Below are positions 1 to 6,611 of a stretch of 14,533 nt of DNA, piece by piece. Where the stretch lies: assembly GCA_002453315.1 (NCBI GenBank), contig DKGO01000038.1:1-14533 (forward strand). Reading direction: 5' to 3'. The translations under genes and the position numbers were made by a program. Each line of letters begins with the position of its first letter. The first letter of the stretch is position 1. The notes under the pieces were generated by a model. That model was not told the origin of the DNA. It saw nothing but the letters and a program-made list of their open reading frames with translations, and ran no database searches. This DNA comes from Caryophanales bacterium UBA6768 (GTDB lineage: Bacteria > Bacillota > Bacilli > Bacillales_D > Amphibacillaceae).

Positions 1-82
1 ATTGTTTAATTGATTGGCCCACCAATGTTTTTTTTGTTTCTTTCTTCTTACCCGCTGCACAACATGATGGTTTTTCCGTCAT
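1..82 (-). CDS. Probable formylglycine-generating enzyme (sulfatase maturation, SUMF1/FGE family), N-terminal fragment
   Basis: An open frame begins at ATG 82-80 on the minus strand and runs 27 codons without a stop to the window edge. It is preceded by a purine-rich GGGGGA ribosome binding site five bases upstream. The visible protein starts MTEKPSCCAAGKKKETKK. A short N-terminal stretch with adjacent cysteines (CCA) is, from memory, common at the start of Gram-positive SUMF1/FGE-like proteins. FGE oxidises the active-site Cys of type I sulfatases to formylglycine in the cytoplasm. The divergently transcribed neighbour is a Cys-type sulfatase that needs exactly this modification, which supports the call. 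Only about a tenth of the expected protein is visible and no catalytic residue is in the window, so the identity is an inference. The reality of a gene start here is better supported than its function. Confidence 0.45.
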   Translation of the reverse strand, partial: MTEKPSCCAAGKKKETKKTLVGQSIKQ

Positions 83-144
83 ATTAATCCCCCATTACGA
101 CTTAAATTATAACTATAAGGCCATTGCTAAAAGTCTCTGCCTTC

Positions 145-174
145 TTTATACCATACAACTACTATTGCCTGCAA
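145..174 (-). promoter_or_regulatory. Candidate sigma-A promoter for the divergent FGE-like gene
   Basis: On the minus strand, TTGCAG (174-169) is followed after 18 bases by TATAAA (150-145). A TG dinucleotide one base upstream gives an extended -10 element. It lies about 60 bases upstream of the minus-strand ATG at 82. The match is reasonable but unproven. Confidence 0.45.
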
Positions 175-261
175 ACAACGAATGTCAGGAGCATATTTAC
201 TGGAATAGTAGGTGAGGTTTTATTCCCTAGGCTTTTAAGTTACCAGAAAATTCAAAAGAGA

Positions 262-290
262 TTGACGCACATGTAGTGTTTGTATATAAT
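262..290 (+). promoter_or_regulatory. Sigma-A promoter of the sulfatase-symporter-tetR-GH2 run
   Basis: TTGACG (262-267) and a perfect TATAAT (285-290) are separated by 17 bases, the optimal sigma-A spacing. Transcription is predicted to start near 297, leaving a leader of roughly 150 bases before the sulfatase GTG. That leader carries two palindromes and a cre-like site. The first ACATGT hexamer (269-274) lies within the promoter spacer. Confidence 0.75.
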
Positions 291-295
291 TAAGT

Positions 296-311
296 TGTCA
301 CACATGTGACA
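296..311. promoter_or_regulatory. Palindromic operator over the predicted transcription start
   Basis: TGTCACACATGTGACA has perfect 7-base inverted arms (TGTCACA / TGTGACA) around a 2-base centre. It begins five bases after the -10 box, so a bound protein would block initiation. The TetR-family protein encoded at 3445-4071 is the obvious candidate ligand, but that assignment is inference. Confidence 0.6.
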
Positions 312-337
312 TTACACCACATGTTGTATACCTACAT

Positions 338-355
338 TACATGTTATAACATGTA
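338..355. promoter_or_regulatory. Perfect 18-bp palindrome, second candidate operator
   Basis: TACATGTTATAACATGTA is identical to its own reverse complement over 18 bases. It contains two ACATGT hexamers 10 bases apart, one helical turn. It lies about 40-60 bases downstream of the predicted start. It may be a second binding site for the same regulator as 296-311, since both share the ACATGT core. No T-run follows it, so a terminator is unlikely. Confidence 0.55.
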
Positions 356-371
356 CAAGACTTCTAGCTTT

Positions 372-386
372 ATGAAAGCGGTGTCA
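372..386 (+). promoter_or_regulatory. CcpA cre-like site
   Basis: ATGAAAGCGGTGTCA matches the degenerate cre consensus WTGNAANCGNWWNCA at 14 of 15 positions. The mismatch is G at the second W. It lies downstream of the promoter and upstream of the sulfatase start, a usual position for roadblock-type carbon catabolite repression. It fits a sugar catabolic locus. Confidence 0.5.
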
Positions 387-444
387 CTTTTTTAGAAAAC
401 AGTATGGATTCATTCAGTATGAAAAATTTTTAGGAGGGATTTTA

Positions 445-1905
445 GTGAAACCTAATATTCTATTTATTAATGTAGATCAAATGCGTCACGACTGTTTAAG
501 TATTCTTGGTCATCCTGTTGTAGAGACACCCTATTTAGACCAAATGGCTAGGGCCGGCGTCATCTTTTCCAATACTTACTCGGCAACGCCTACGTGTGTT
601 CCTGCAAGAGCTGCAATGATGACAGGAATGAGTCAAAAATCTCATGGGAGGGTTGGCTATGAGGATGGAGTGACATGGAATTATGAACATACTTTACCAT
701 CTGAGTTGACAAATGCTGGCTATCAAACTCAATGTGTCGGTAAAATGCACGTCTATCCAACGAGAAAATTATGTGGTTTTCAAAATGTTGTCTTACATGA
801 TGGGTATATGCACTACAATCGTTATCAACATAACACAACATTACAGCAGTCATTTGACAAAACAGATGATTATATCCAGTGGTTGCGGGATAAAACAGAT
901 GCAAATACTGATTTAATTGATCTCGGATTAGATTGTAATTCATCCGTTACATCAAGACCTTGGAATCATGATGAAAAATATCATCCTACCAATTGGGTTG
1001 TTTCTGAATCAATTGATTTCTTACGAAGAAGGGATCCAACAAAACCATTTTTCCTAAAAATGTCTTTTGTCCGGCCTCATCCACCGTTTGATCCACCACA
1101 AAGTTTTTATGATCAGTATATAAACGTGGAATTTCCTGATCCAGTTGTCGGGGATTGGGTCGATAAAACGGACCCTTATTTAATGGGACTAGATCCATTA
1201 ACAGAGAAGGGAATCGTTCCGGAAAAACGACTTAAAAGAGCACGGGCTGCATATTACGCTCTAATTTCCCATATCGATTTTCAAATAGGAAGATTTTTAC
1301 TTGCCATGAATGAATATGGGGTCCTAAATAATACGATTATCTTCTTTGTTTCCGATCATGGAGAAATGTTAGGTGATCATCAACGGTTTGCCAAAGCCCT
1401 ACCATATGAGGGAAGTGCCAAAGTACCATTTATTATTTCTGATCCAGGTAATCTACTAGGCATTCAACGGGGTGCCGTAAATGATCAGGCAATAGAATTA
1501 AGAGACTTAATGCCATCGATTCTTGACGCGGTTGATGTGCCAATACCTGACACAGTAGATGGTAAAAGTGTTTTGCCGTTGTTAAAAGATGATTCAGCTA
1601 CTTGGCGTGAACACATCCATGGTGAGCACGAATTAGGGCCAGAGTCACACCACTTTGTCACAAACGGAAAAGAAAAATATATATGGTACTCCCAATCAGG
1701 AGAAGAGCAATTTTTCGATTTACAAGTTGATCCATTTGAAATGAACAATGTCATTATTGATGAAGAATATGCAGACCAGATTAAAAAACTTAGAGATTTT
1801 CTTATTACCGAATTGGAACATCGTGAAGAAGGATATTCAGACGGGACTCAATTAATCGTGGGAAGAAAACCTAAAACGTGTTTAAATCATATTTTGACTT
1901 CTTAA
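445..1905 (+). CDS. Type I (formylglycine, Cys-type) sulfatase, cytoplasmic
   Basis: This 486-residue protein belongs to the alkaline-phosphatase-fold sulfatases, which hydrolyse sulfate esters with a formylglycine and a divalent metal. The maturation motif CVPAR is at residues 51-55, so Cys51 is the residue to be oxidised. Predicted metal ligands are Asp11, Gln12, Asp304 and His305 (SDHGEMLGDH). Predicted active-site bases are Lys100 and His102 (GKMHVYP), His212 (RPHPPF) and Lys317. No signal peptide is present, since the core strand begins at residue 3, so it should act inside the cell. The GTG start at 445 is fixed by AGGAGGG ending six bases upstream. It is the first gene after the regulated promoter and is followed by the symporter gene. 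The D-Q...D-H metal set and RPHPPF motif are shared with choline-sulfatase and phosphonate monoester hydrolase relatives, so a phosphodiester or phosphonate substrate is an alternative. The glycosidase next door favours a sulfated sugar. The exact substrate cannot be read from sequence. Confidence 0.85.
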   Translation: MKPNILFINVDQMRHDCLSILGHPVVETPYLDQMARAGVIFSNTYSATPTCVPARAAMMTGMSQKSHGRVGYEDGVTWNYEHTLPSELTNAGYQTQCVGKMHVYPTRKLCGFQNVVLHDGYMHYNRYQHNTTLQQSFDKTDDYIQWLRDKTDANTDLIDLGLDCNSSVTSRPWNHDEKYHPTNWVVSESIDFLRRRDPTKPFFLKMSFVRPHPPFDPPQSFYDQYINVEFPDPVVGDWVDKTDPYLMGLDPLTEKGIVPEKRLKRARAAYYALISHIDFQIGRFLLAMNEYGVLNNTIIFFVSDHGEMLGDHQRFAKALPYEGSAKVPFIISDPGNLLGIQRGAVNDQAIELRDLMPSILDAVDVPIPDTVDGKSVLPLLKDDSATWREHIHGEHELGPESHHFVTNGKEKYIWYSQSGEEQFFDLQVDPFEMNNVIIDEEYADQIKKLRDFLITELEHREEGYSDGTQLIVGRKPKTCLNHILTS

Positions 1906-2060
1906 AATTTTCAAGATTATGTTTTAACGAAGCATTTTTAATAGTGTTCTAAATTGCTGAGATTCAATGTCATTATTGATTAGCTAGTTGAGTGCATTAT
2001 CCCTAAATGGCGACTTTTCTCAGTGATTAAATGAATTTAAAAAAACTGAGTATATGAAGT

Positions 2061-2065
2061 GGAGG
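2061..2065 (+). promoter_or_regulatory. Ribosome binding site fixing the symporter start at 2072
   Basis: GGAGG lies six bases upstream of ATG 2072. An in-frame ATG at 2054 would place this site inside the coding sequence and has no good site of its own. The start at 2072 is therefore preferred. Confidence 0.75.
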
Positions 2066-2071
2066 AATTGT

Positions 2072-3382
2072 ATGTCTCAATTAATTATTAAAACAAAACA
2101 TAAAATAGCGTATAGTTCAGGAAATTTCTCTCTTTATTTAATGCAACAAATGGTTGCCACTTATATTGTCTTTTTTTATGTCGATCATTTGGGCGTCCGT
2201 CCTGCTTTAATTGGTGTTGGTATGGTTATTCATAGTATTATCAATGCCTTAGTCCACCCTTTTTTAGGTCATCTTTCAGATAAAACACAAACCCGCTTTG
2301 GTCGCAGGGTTCCTTATATGATGATTGGAATTGTTCCATTGTCTGCGACATTTACGTTAATATGGATACCACTTACATCTGAGCAATATTTGTTTTGGTA
2401 TTTTCTAGGGGCCATTTTGTTATTCGATTTATTATTTGTTCTCGTCGCATTAAATTGGACATCTTTATTTCCCGAAATGTTCAAAAGCTTAAAAGACAGG
2501 GCCTTCGTTTCCACGTGGCGACAAATTTGGGGAATTTTAGGCATGATTTTAGGAATCGCCCTCCCTCCCGTTATTTTTGCCATGATTGGTTGGACGATGA
2601 TGGGAGTGATATTCGGGTTTATAGGGTTGATTTTTTGGGCGGTCTCAATTTATGGGGCAAAGGAACCGAAAAGGCTGGAGAGGTCGGAAAGCTTACCAAT
2701 TATCACGGCACTACGTTATACTTTAGTAAATAAGGCATTTATCACATTTGCTTTAGGAAATTTATTTGTCCAGCTCGTTTTTGTCCTGCTTCCTGGTGTT
2801 GCCCCATTTTTTACAAAGTATGTGCTGTTAATTCCTGAAGGACAAACCTCTTTAATGCTAGGGACAATTTTTGTAGTTGCCCTTCCTTTTGTCTATGTTT
2901 GGGGAAAATTAATCAACCGATGGGGACCTAGAACTTCCGCATTAGTATCTGTCGTCTTCTTATTCTTTGCGCTCATTCCATTTTATTTTATTCAAACATT
3001 TGCTGGGGCGATCATGACATCTGTTGGGATTGGCATGGGGATAGCGGGAATACTTGTCGTCCTGGATATTATGTTATCTGATGTCATTGATGAGGATGCA
3101 AAAAAGACAGGAGTTAGACGTGAAGGTATGTATTTTGGAATTAATGGGTTCATTGCCATAGGAAGTGCGGGGTTGCAAGCAATCATTTTGAGTGTTGTGT
3201 TAGAAGTTAGTGGCTATGTTTCTAATCTAGAAGTACAACCTGATTCCGCTGTTTTTGGAATTCGATTGATGACGAGTGGAATTCCAATGATGATCCTTCT
3301 CATTGTATTTATCTGTTTTTTCTTATACCCGATAAAAACTAAACCGGAAGTCAATGATACAAAGGAAAACATTGCGAATTAA
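2072..3382 (+). CDS. GPH-family sugar/cation symporter (MFS superfamily)
   Basis: This 436-residue membrane protein begins MSQLIIKTKHKIAYSSGNFS. It has about 12 hydrophobic segments and the glycoside-pentoside-hexuronide:cation symporter signature after the second helix (GHLSDKTQTRFGRR, about residues 67-80). Such symporters (MelB, LacS and UidB types) bring glycosides or oligosaccharides into the cell with H+ or Na+. The hydrophilic loop GAKEPKRLERSE in the middle and the acidic loop DVIDEDAKKTGVRREG near residues 334-350 are typical of the family. The length is normal for GPH members without an EIIA tail. It lies 166 bases after the sulfatase and shortly before tetR and the glycosidase, so it is presumably the importer for the substrate those enzymes process. 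Whether it carries a sulfated or a desulfated sugar is unknown. The cytoplasmic location of the sulfatase suggests the former. Confidence 0.85.
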   Translation: MSQLIIKTKHKIAYSSGNFSLYLMQQMVATYIVFFYVDHLGVRPALIGVGMVIHSIINALVHPFLGHLSDKTQTRFGRRVPYMMIGIVPLSATFTLIWIPLTSEQYLFWYFLGAILLFDLLFVLVALNWTSLFPEMFKSLKDRAFVSTWRQIWGILGMILGIALPPVIFAMIGWTMMGVIFGFIGLIFWAVSIYGAKEPKRLERSESLPIITALRYTLVNKAFITFALGNLFVQLVFVLLPGVAPFFTKYVLLIPEGQTSLMLGTIFVVALPFVYVWGKLINRWGPRTSALVSVVFLFFALIPFYFIQTFAGAIMTSVGIGMGIAGILVVLDIMLSDVIDEDAKKTGVRREGMYFGINGFIAIGSAGLQAIILSVVLEVSGYVSNLEVQPDSAVFGIRLMTSGIPMMILLIVFICFFLYPIKTKPEVNDTKENIAN

Positions 3383-3399
3383 ATCATGAATTTAATAAG

Positions 3400-3406
3400 A
3401 AAGAGG
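3400..3406 (+). promoter_or_regulatory. Ribosome binding site without a standard start codon at the right distance
   Basis: AAAGAGG is the only good ribosome binding site ahead of tetR. Eight bases after it lies ATA (3415-3417), in frame with tetR and with no stop between. The first standard start, ATG 3445, has only AGGG two bases upstream, which is too close. The tetR start is therefore uncertain. Confidence 0.4.
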
Positions 3407-3444
3407 TTTTTAAAATAGCAACTAGTACAAACGTTTATAGGGAA

Positions 3445-4071
3445 ATGGAGCGACAAGAACAAAGAGAAAATAGAAAACAGGATATTCTTGAAGTGGCTAG
3501 AGAGGCTTTTATGACAGATGGCATCATGAAAACATCAATGGCTACAATTGCTAAGGAAGCGAAAATTACCCGAAGGACCTTATATAGGTATTATAAAACA
3601 AAAGAAGAATTAGCCTTTGAAATTGAAATTATGTTGTTCGATGAACTTTATAATTTTCAAAATAAAGTTTTTAAACAATTAGAAGGTAATGGCTTAGAAA
3701 AAATCGGACAATTTTTTAATGAAATGGAAAAATATGTAGAGGATAATCCAAATGTCATTAAATTTTCCGGAGAATTTGATTATTATTTTAAAGGTGAATA
3801 TCCCTATTTGGAATTGACTGAGCGCTTTAAAAATATGATTTCTAGTAATGATTATATGTTGGAGAATTTGATCAAAGAAGGTAAAAAAGATGGTTCTATC
3901 CGACCAGATATAGATCCTGTCCTAACAGGCTTGACGATTAATAATGTTCTTTTAAGCCTGGCACAAAGAGTCTTAACTAGAGAAAAGCACCTAGATATAG
4001 AACAAGGTATTGATTCTAGAAAAATGATTAAACATCAGTTTCAATTGTTCCTATTTTCTTTAGAAAATTAA
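3445..4071 (+). CDS. TetR/AcrR-family transcriptional regulator
   Basis: This 208-residue protein has an N-terminal TetR helix-turn-helix at about residues 10-58. It includes the characteristic run MATIAKEAKITRRTLYRYY and is followed by KEEL. The rest is a helical ligand-binding and dimerisation domain with no recognisable specificity. It lies 62 bases downstream of the symporter and 40 bases upstream of the GH2 gene on the same strand, so it is probably cotranscribed and autoregulated. The likely targets are the palindromes at 296-311 and 338-355 in front of the sulfatase; this is an inference from position. The inducer would be a sugar or sulfated sugar from the pathway. ATG 3445 is the first standard start but has a poor ribosome binding site. 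A non-standard ATA start at 3415 (218 residues) would use the good site at 3400-3406. TetR family membership is secure. Confidence 0.85.
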   Translation: MERQEQRENRKQDILEVAREAFMTDGIMKTSMATIAKEAKITRRTLYRYYKTKEELAFEIEIMLFDELYNFQNKVFKQLEGNGLEKIGQFFNEMEKYVEDNPNVIKFSGEFDYYFKGEYPYLELTERFKNMISSNDYMLENLIKEGKKDGSIRPDIDPVLTGLTINNVLLSLAQRVLTREKHLDIEQGIDSRKMIKHQFQLFLFSLEN

Positions 4072-4100
4072 TTTATTGAAAAGGATAATAGTTGACTGTA

Positions 4101-4106
4101 AAGGAG
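4101..4106 (+). promoter_or_regulatory. Ribosome binding site fixing the GH2 start at 4112/4115
   Basis: AAGGAG lies five bases before ATG 4112 and eight before ATG 4115. An upstream in-frame TTG at 4076 would place this site inside the gene and is rejected. Either of the two adjacent ATGs could be used. Confidence 0.75.
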
Positions 4107-4111
4107 AAAAA

Positions 4112-6526
4112 ATGATGCTAAGGAAAATTGACCTTAACTTTGAATGGAAATATTGTGCTAACTTCCATTCATCTTATATTGAACCAACTTATGACGATAC
4201 CTCATTTGAAAATGTCAATATTCCACACACTAATATTGAAGTGCCATACAATAATTTTGATGAAAAAATGTATCAATTTGAAAGTTGTTATCGAAGAAAA
4301 ATATGGATTGATCAATTAGCTGATGATGAACATGTCTACATCAAATTTAATGGTGTAATGTCATATGCAAAAGTTTACTTAAATGGCAATTATGTTGGGG
4401 AACATAAAGGTGGCTATACACCATTCAAATTAAAATTAACTAATTTTGCTAAAACGGACGACTACAATCAGTTAGTTGTCTATGTCGATTCAAGGGAAAG
4501 AGCAGACATTCCTCCATTTGGTCATGTCATCGATTATTTAACATATGGTGGCATCTATCGTGAAGTGGAATTGCATTACCTTCATGAAGTCAATATAGAG
4601 CATGTCTGTATAAAGACGAAGAATGTACTGACAAACGAGCCTAGTTTAGACATTGATTTATATACTAACAATCTATCTGGTACAGCTCACAATTTAACTT
4701 GCCAATTTGACTTGTTTTATAAAGACAATTCTGTGACGTCATTTCAACATGAACTCTTCTTTAGTGATCAACTAAAGGAGAAGTTAAATGTGAAAGAAAA
4801 AGTTATGCCCGATATCAATTTATGGGACATTGATTCTCCTCATTTGTATGTGCTCCAATTAACCTTAATAAAGGAAAATCAAGTGATTGACAAACATGAC
4901 ATCAGATTTGGGTTTAGGGAAGCGAAATTTTTGCAAAATGGCTTTTATTTAAATGGGAAAAAGGTAAAAATTCGTGGTCTGAACCGTCATCAATCTTTTC
5001 CCTATGTTGGGTATGCTATGCCTAAGAGAGCCCAATATAAAGATGCTGACATATTAAAATATGAACTTGGGGTTAATACCGTTAGATTATCCCATTATCC
5101 GCAAAGTGATCATTTTCTTAACCGTTGTGATGAACTTGGACTGCTCGTATTTGACGAAATACCTGGTTGGCAACATATAGGAGATAAGGAATGGCAAGAT
5201 ACAGCTGTGAAGCATGTGGAAGAAATGATGATGAAAGACTTTAACCACCCTAGTGTTATTATTTGGGGGGTTAGAATTAATGAATCACAGGATCACGATG
5301 AATTTTATGAAAGAACGAATGCCTTAGCAAAAAAATTAGATGATACTAGGAACACTGGTGGTGTCCGTTGTATTGAAAATAGTAACCCGATAGAAGATGT
5401 CTATACGTATAATGACTTCGTCCATAAAGGCGACAATATCGGGCTGCAAAAGAAAAAGGCTGTAACAAAGACAAATAAGCCTTATTTAATTACAGAATAT
5501 AACGGTCATATGTTTCCAACGAAAAAGTTTGACGATGAAACACATCGGGTCGAACATTCCCTGCGGCACTTAAATGTGATCAATGCCATGGGAAAAGATG
5601 ATGACATTTCTGGTGCCATCGGTTGGTGTATGTTTGATTATAATACTCATAAAGATTTTGGGAGTGGCGATAGAATTTGTTACCATGGGGTATTGGATAT
5701 GTTTAGAATTCCGAAACCCGCCGCTTATGTGTATGCTTCACAGCAAAATAATTCACCTGTCATGTATGTCACAAGTTCATTCAATATTGGAGAGTTTCCC
5801 GGTTCCATGTTACAGGATGTTTATATTTTTACAAACTGTGACTATGTGACACTTTATAAAAATGACAATTATATCGGTGAATTTTTCCCAAATAAGGATT
5901 TATATACTGGAGTAGACCACCCACCAATCATCGTCGATGACTTTTTAGGTGATTTGATTGAAAAAAACGAAAGGTTTTCCCCATATGATGCTAGACTCGT
6001 TAAAAGATTGCTCATAAAAGTGAGTAAAACTGGTGGCGAATTGGGATGGCTAGATAAAATGAAAATGGGATGGCTGTTTCTAAAATATAAAATGAATACC
6101 CTTGATGCCGAAGACTTATATACAAAGTATTTTGGTGGATGGGGAGAAGAAGCCACTGATTATGTGTTTGCTGGCTACATTGATGGTAAATGTGTCGCAA
6201 AAACTACCCGTAGTCAAGTATTCCAACCACAACTTGTCATGGATGTGGATAATGATACACTCGTTGAAGCTGAAACATATGATACGACTAGAATCGTCCT
6301 TCGGTTGCTCGATGATGATGGAAATGATATCGTTTATGCCCATGACTCAGTGACGATTGAAACGAATGGACCTATTGAAGTGATTGGTCCGAAAGTAATT
6401 TCCCTTATTGGTGGATCGATTGCGTTTTGGATAAAATCCACTGGAAAGTCTGGCAAGGCAAATGTCATTGTAAAGTCTGAACGGTTTGGTAAATTAGAGG
6501 AATCTATCATTGTAAAAAAAGAATGA
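4112..6526 (+). CDS. Glycoside hydrolase family 2 enzyme (beta-galactosidase-like)
   Basis: This 804-residue retaining glycosidase has the GH2 layout: an N-terminal jelly-roll sugar-binding domain (about 1-180), an Ig-like domain (about 180-285), a TIM barrel (about 285-590) and C-terminal beta-sandwich domains. The acid/base is predicted as Glu391 in NHPSVIIWGVRINES. The nucleophile is predicted as Glu462 in ITEYNGHMFP. There is no signal peptide, so it is cytoplasmic. The NxK motif that reads the carboxylate in beta-glucuronidases is not seen: after the barrel motif GWCMFDYN the matching region reads ICYHGVLDMFRIPKP. This argues against a classic glucuronidase and makes beta-galactosidase-like activity more likely. 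A Lys-rich helical insertion (about residues 630-670) precedes the last domains. It is the last gene of the run and is followed by a terminator. GH2 membership is firm; the substrate is not. Confidence 0.85.
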   Translation: MMLRKIDLNFEWKYCANFHSSYIEPTYDDTSFENVNIPHTNIEVPYNNFDEKMYQFESCYRRKIWIDQLADDEHVYIKFNGVMSYAKVYLNGNYVGEHKGGYTPFKLKLTNFAKTDDYNQLVVYVDSRERADIPPFGHVIDYLTYGGIYREVELHYLHEVNIEHVCIKTKNVLTNEPSLDIDLYTNNLSGTAHNLTCQFDLFYKDNSVTSFQHELFFSDQLKEKLNVKEKVMPDINLWDIDSPHLYVLQLTLIKENQVIDKHDIRFGFREAKFLQNGFYLNGKKVKIRGLNRHQSFPYVGYAMPKRAQYKDADILKYELGVNTVRLSHYPQSDHFLNRCDELGLLVFDEIPGWQHIGDKEWQDTAVKHVEEMMMKDFNHPSVIIWGVRINESQDHDEFYERTNALAKKLDDTRNTGGVRCIENSNPIEDVYTYNDFVHKGDNIGLQKKKAVTKTNKPYLITEYNGHMFPTKKFDDETHRVEHSLRHLNVINAMGKDDDISGAIGWCMFDYNTHKDFGSGDRICYHGVLDMFRIPKPAAYVYASQQNNSPVMYVTSSFNIGEFPGSMLQDVYIFTNCDYVTLYKNDNYIGEFFPNKDLYTGVDHPPIIVDDFLGDLIEKNERFSPYDARLVKRLLIKVSKTGGELGWLDKMKMGWLFLKYKMNTLDAEDLYTKYFGGWGEEATDYVFAGYIDGKCVAKTTRSQVFQPQLVMDVDNDTLVEAETYDTTRIVLRLLDDDGNDIVYAHDSVTIETNGPIEVIGPKVISLIGGSIAFWIKSTGKSGKANVIVKSERFGKLEESIIVKKE

Positions 6527-6547
6527 TCGTTTTTACTCGAAATTCAT

Positions 6548-6601
6548 TCCCCCACTACTGATGGTTATACAAATCTAACCTGTTGGAAGTGGGGGATTTT
6601 T
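6548..6601 (+). terminator. Rho-independent terminator after the GH2 gene
   Basis: TCCCCCACT (6548-6556) pairs perfectly with AGTGGGGGA (6588-6596), and T5 follows (6597-6601). A second stem lies inside the loop: GGTTA (6563-6567) pairs with TAACC (6576-6580). It ends the plus-strand run 22 bases after the GH2 stop and ends only 10 bases from the convergent polC stop. In the polC direction no T-run follows the hairpin, so it is a weak terminator for polC. Confidence 0.85.
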
Positions 6602-6611
6602 CACCCTTTAC

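Noticed and set aside
106..111. Minus-strand TATAAT as a -10 box for the FGE-like gene
   Set aside because: The position 17 bases upstream reads ACTTTT, a poor -35, and it is very close to the start codon. The element at 145-174 is better.
1957..2050. Three complementary segments CTGAGA (1957-1962), TCTCAG (2018-2023) and ACTGAG (2045-2050) that could form alternative hairpins before the symporter
   Set aside because: Stems are only six pairs with long loops and no T-run follows. This is not enough to claim attenuation or a riboswitch.
2054..2071. Upstream ATG as the symporter start
   Set aside because: It would bury the GGAGG ribosome binding site in the coding region, and the added residues do not fit the family's N-terminus.
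3426..3439. Near-palindrome TACAAACGTTTATA just before tetR, first read as a cre site
   Set aside because: It misses three fixed positions of the cre consensus, has one mismatched pair as a palindrome and is in an AT-rich stretch. It also lacks the ACATGT core of the main operators.
6548..6596. Hairpin considered as the end of an IS200/IS605-type element
   Set aside because: No transposase or tnpB-like coding sequence is nearby. The GC stem followed by T5 after a stop codon is explained by an ordinary terminator.
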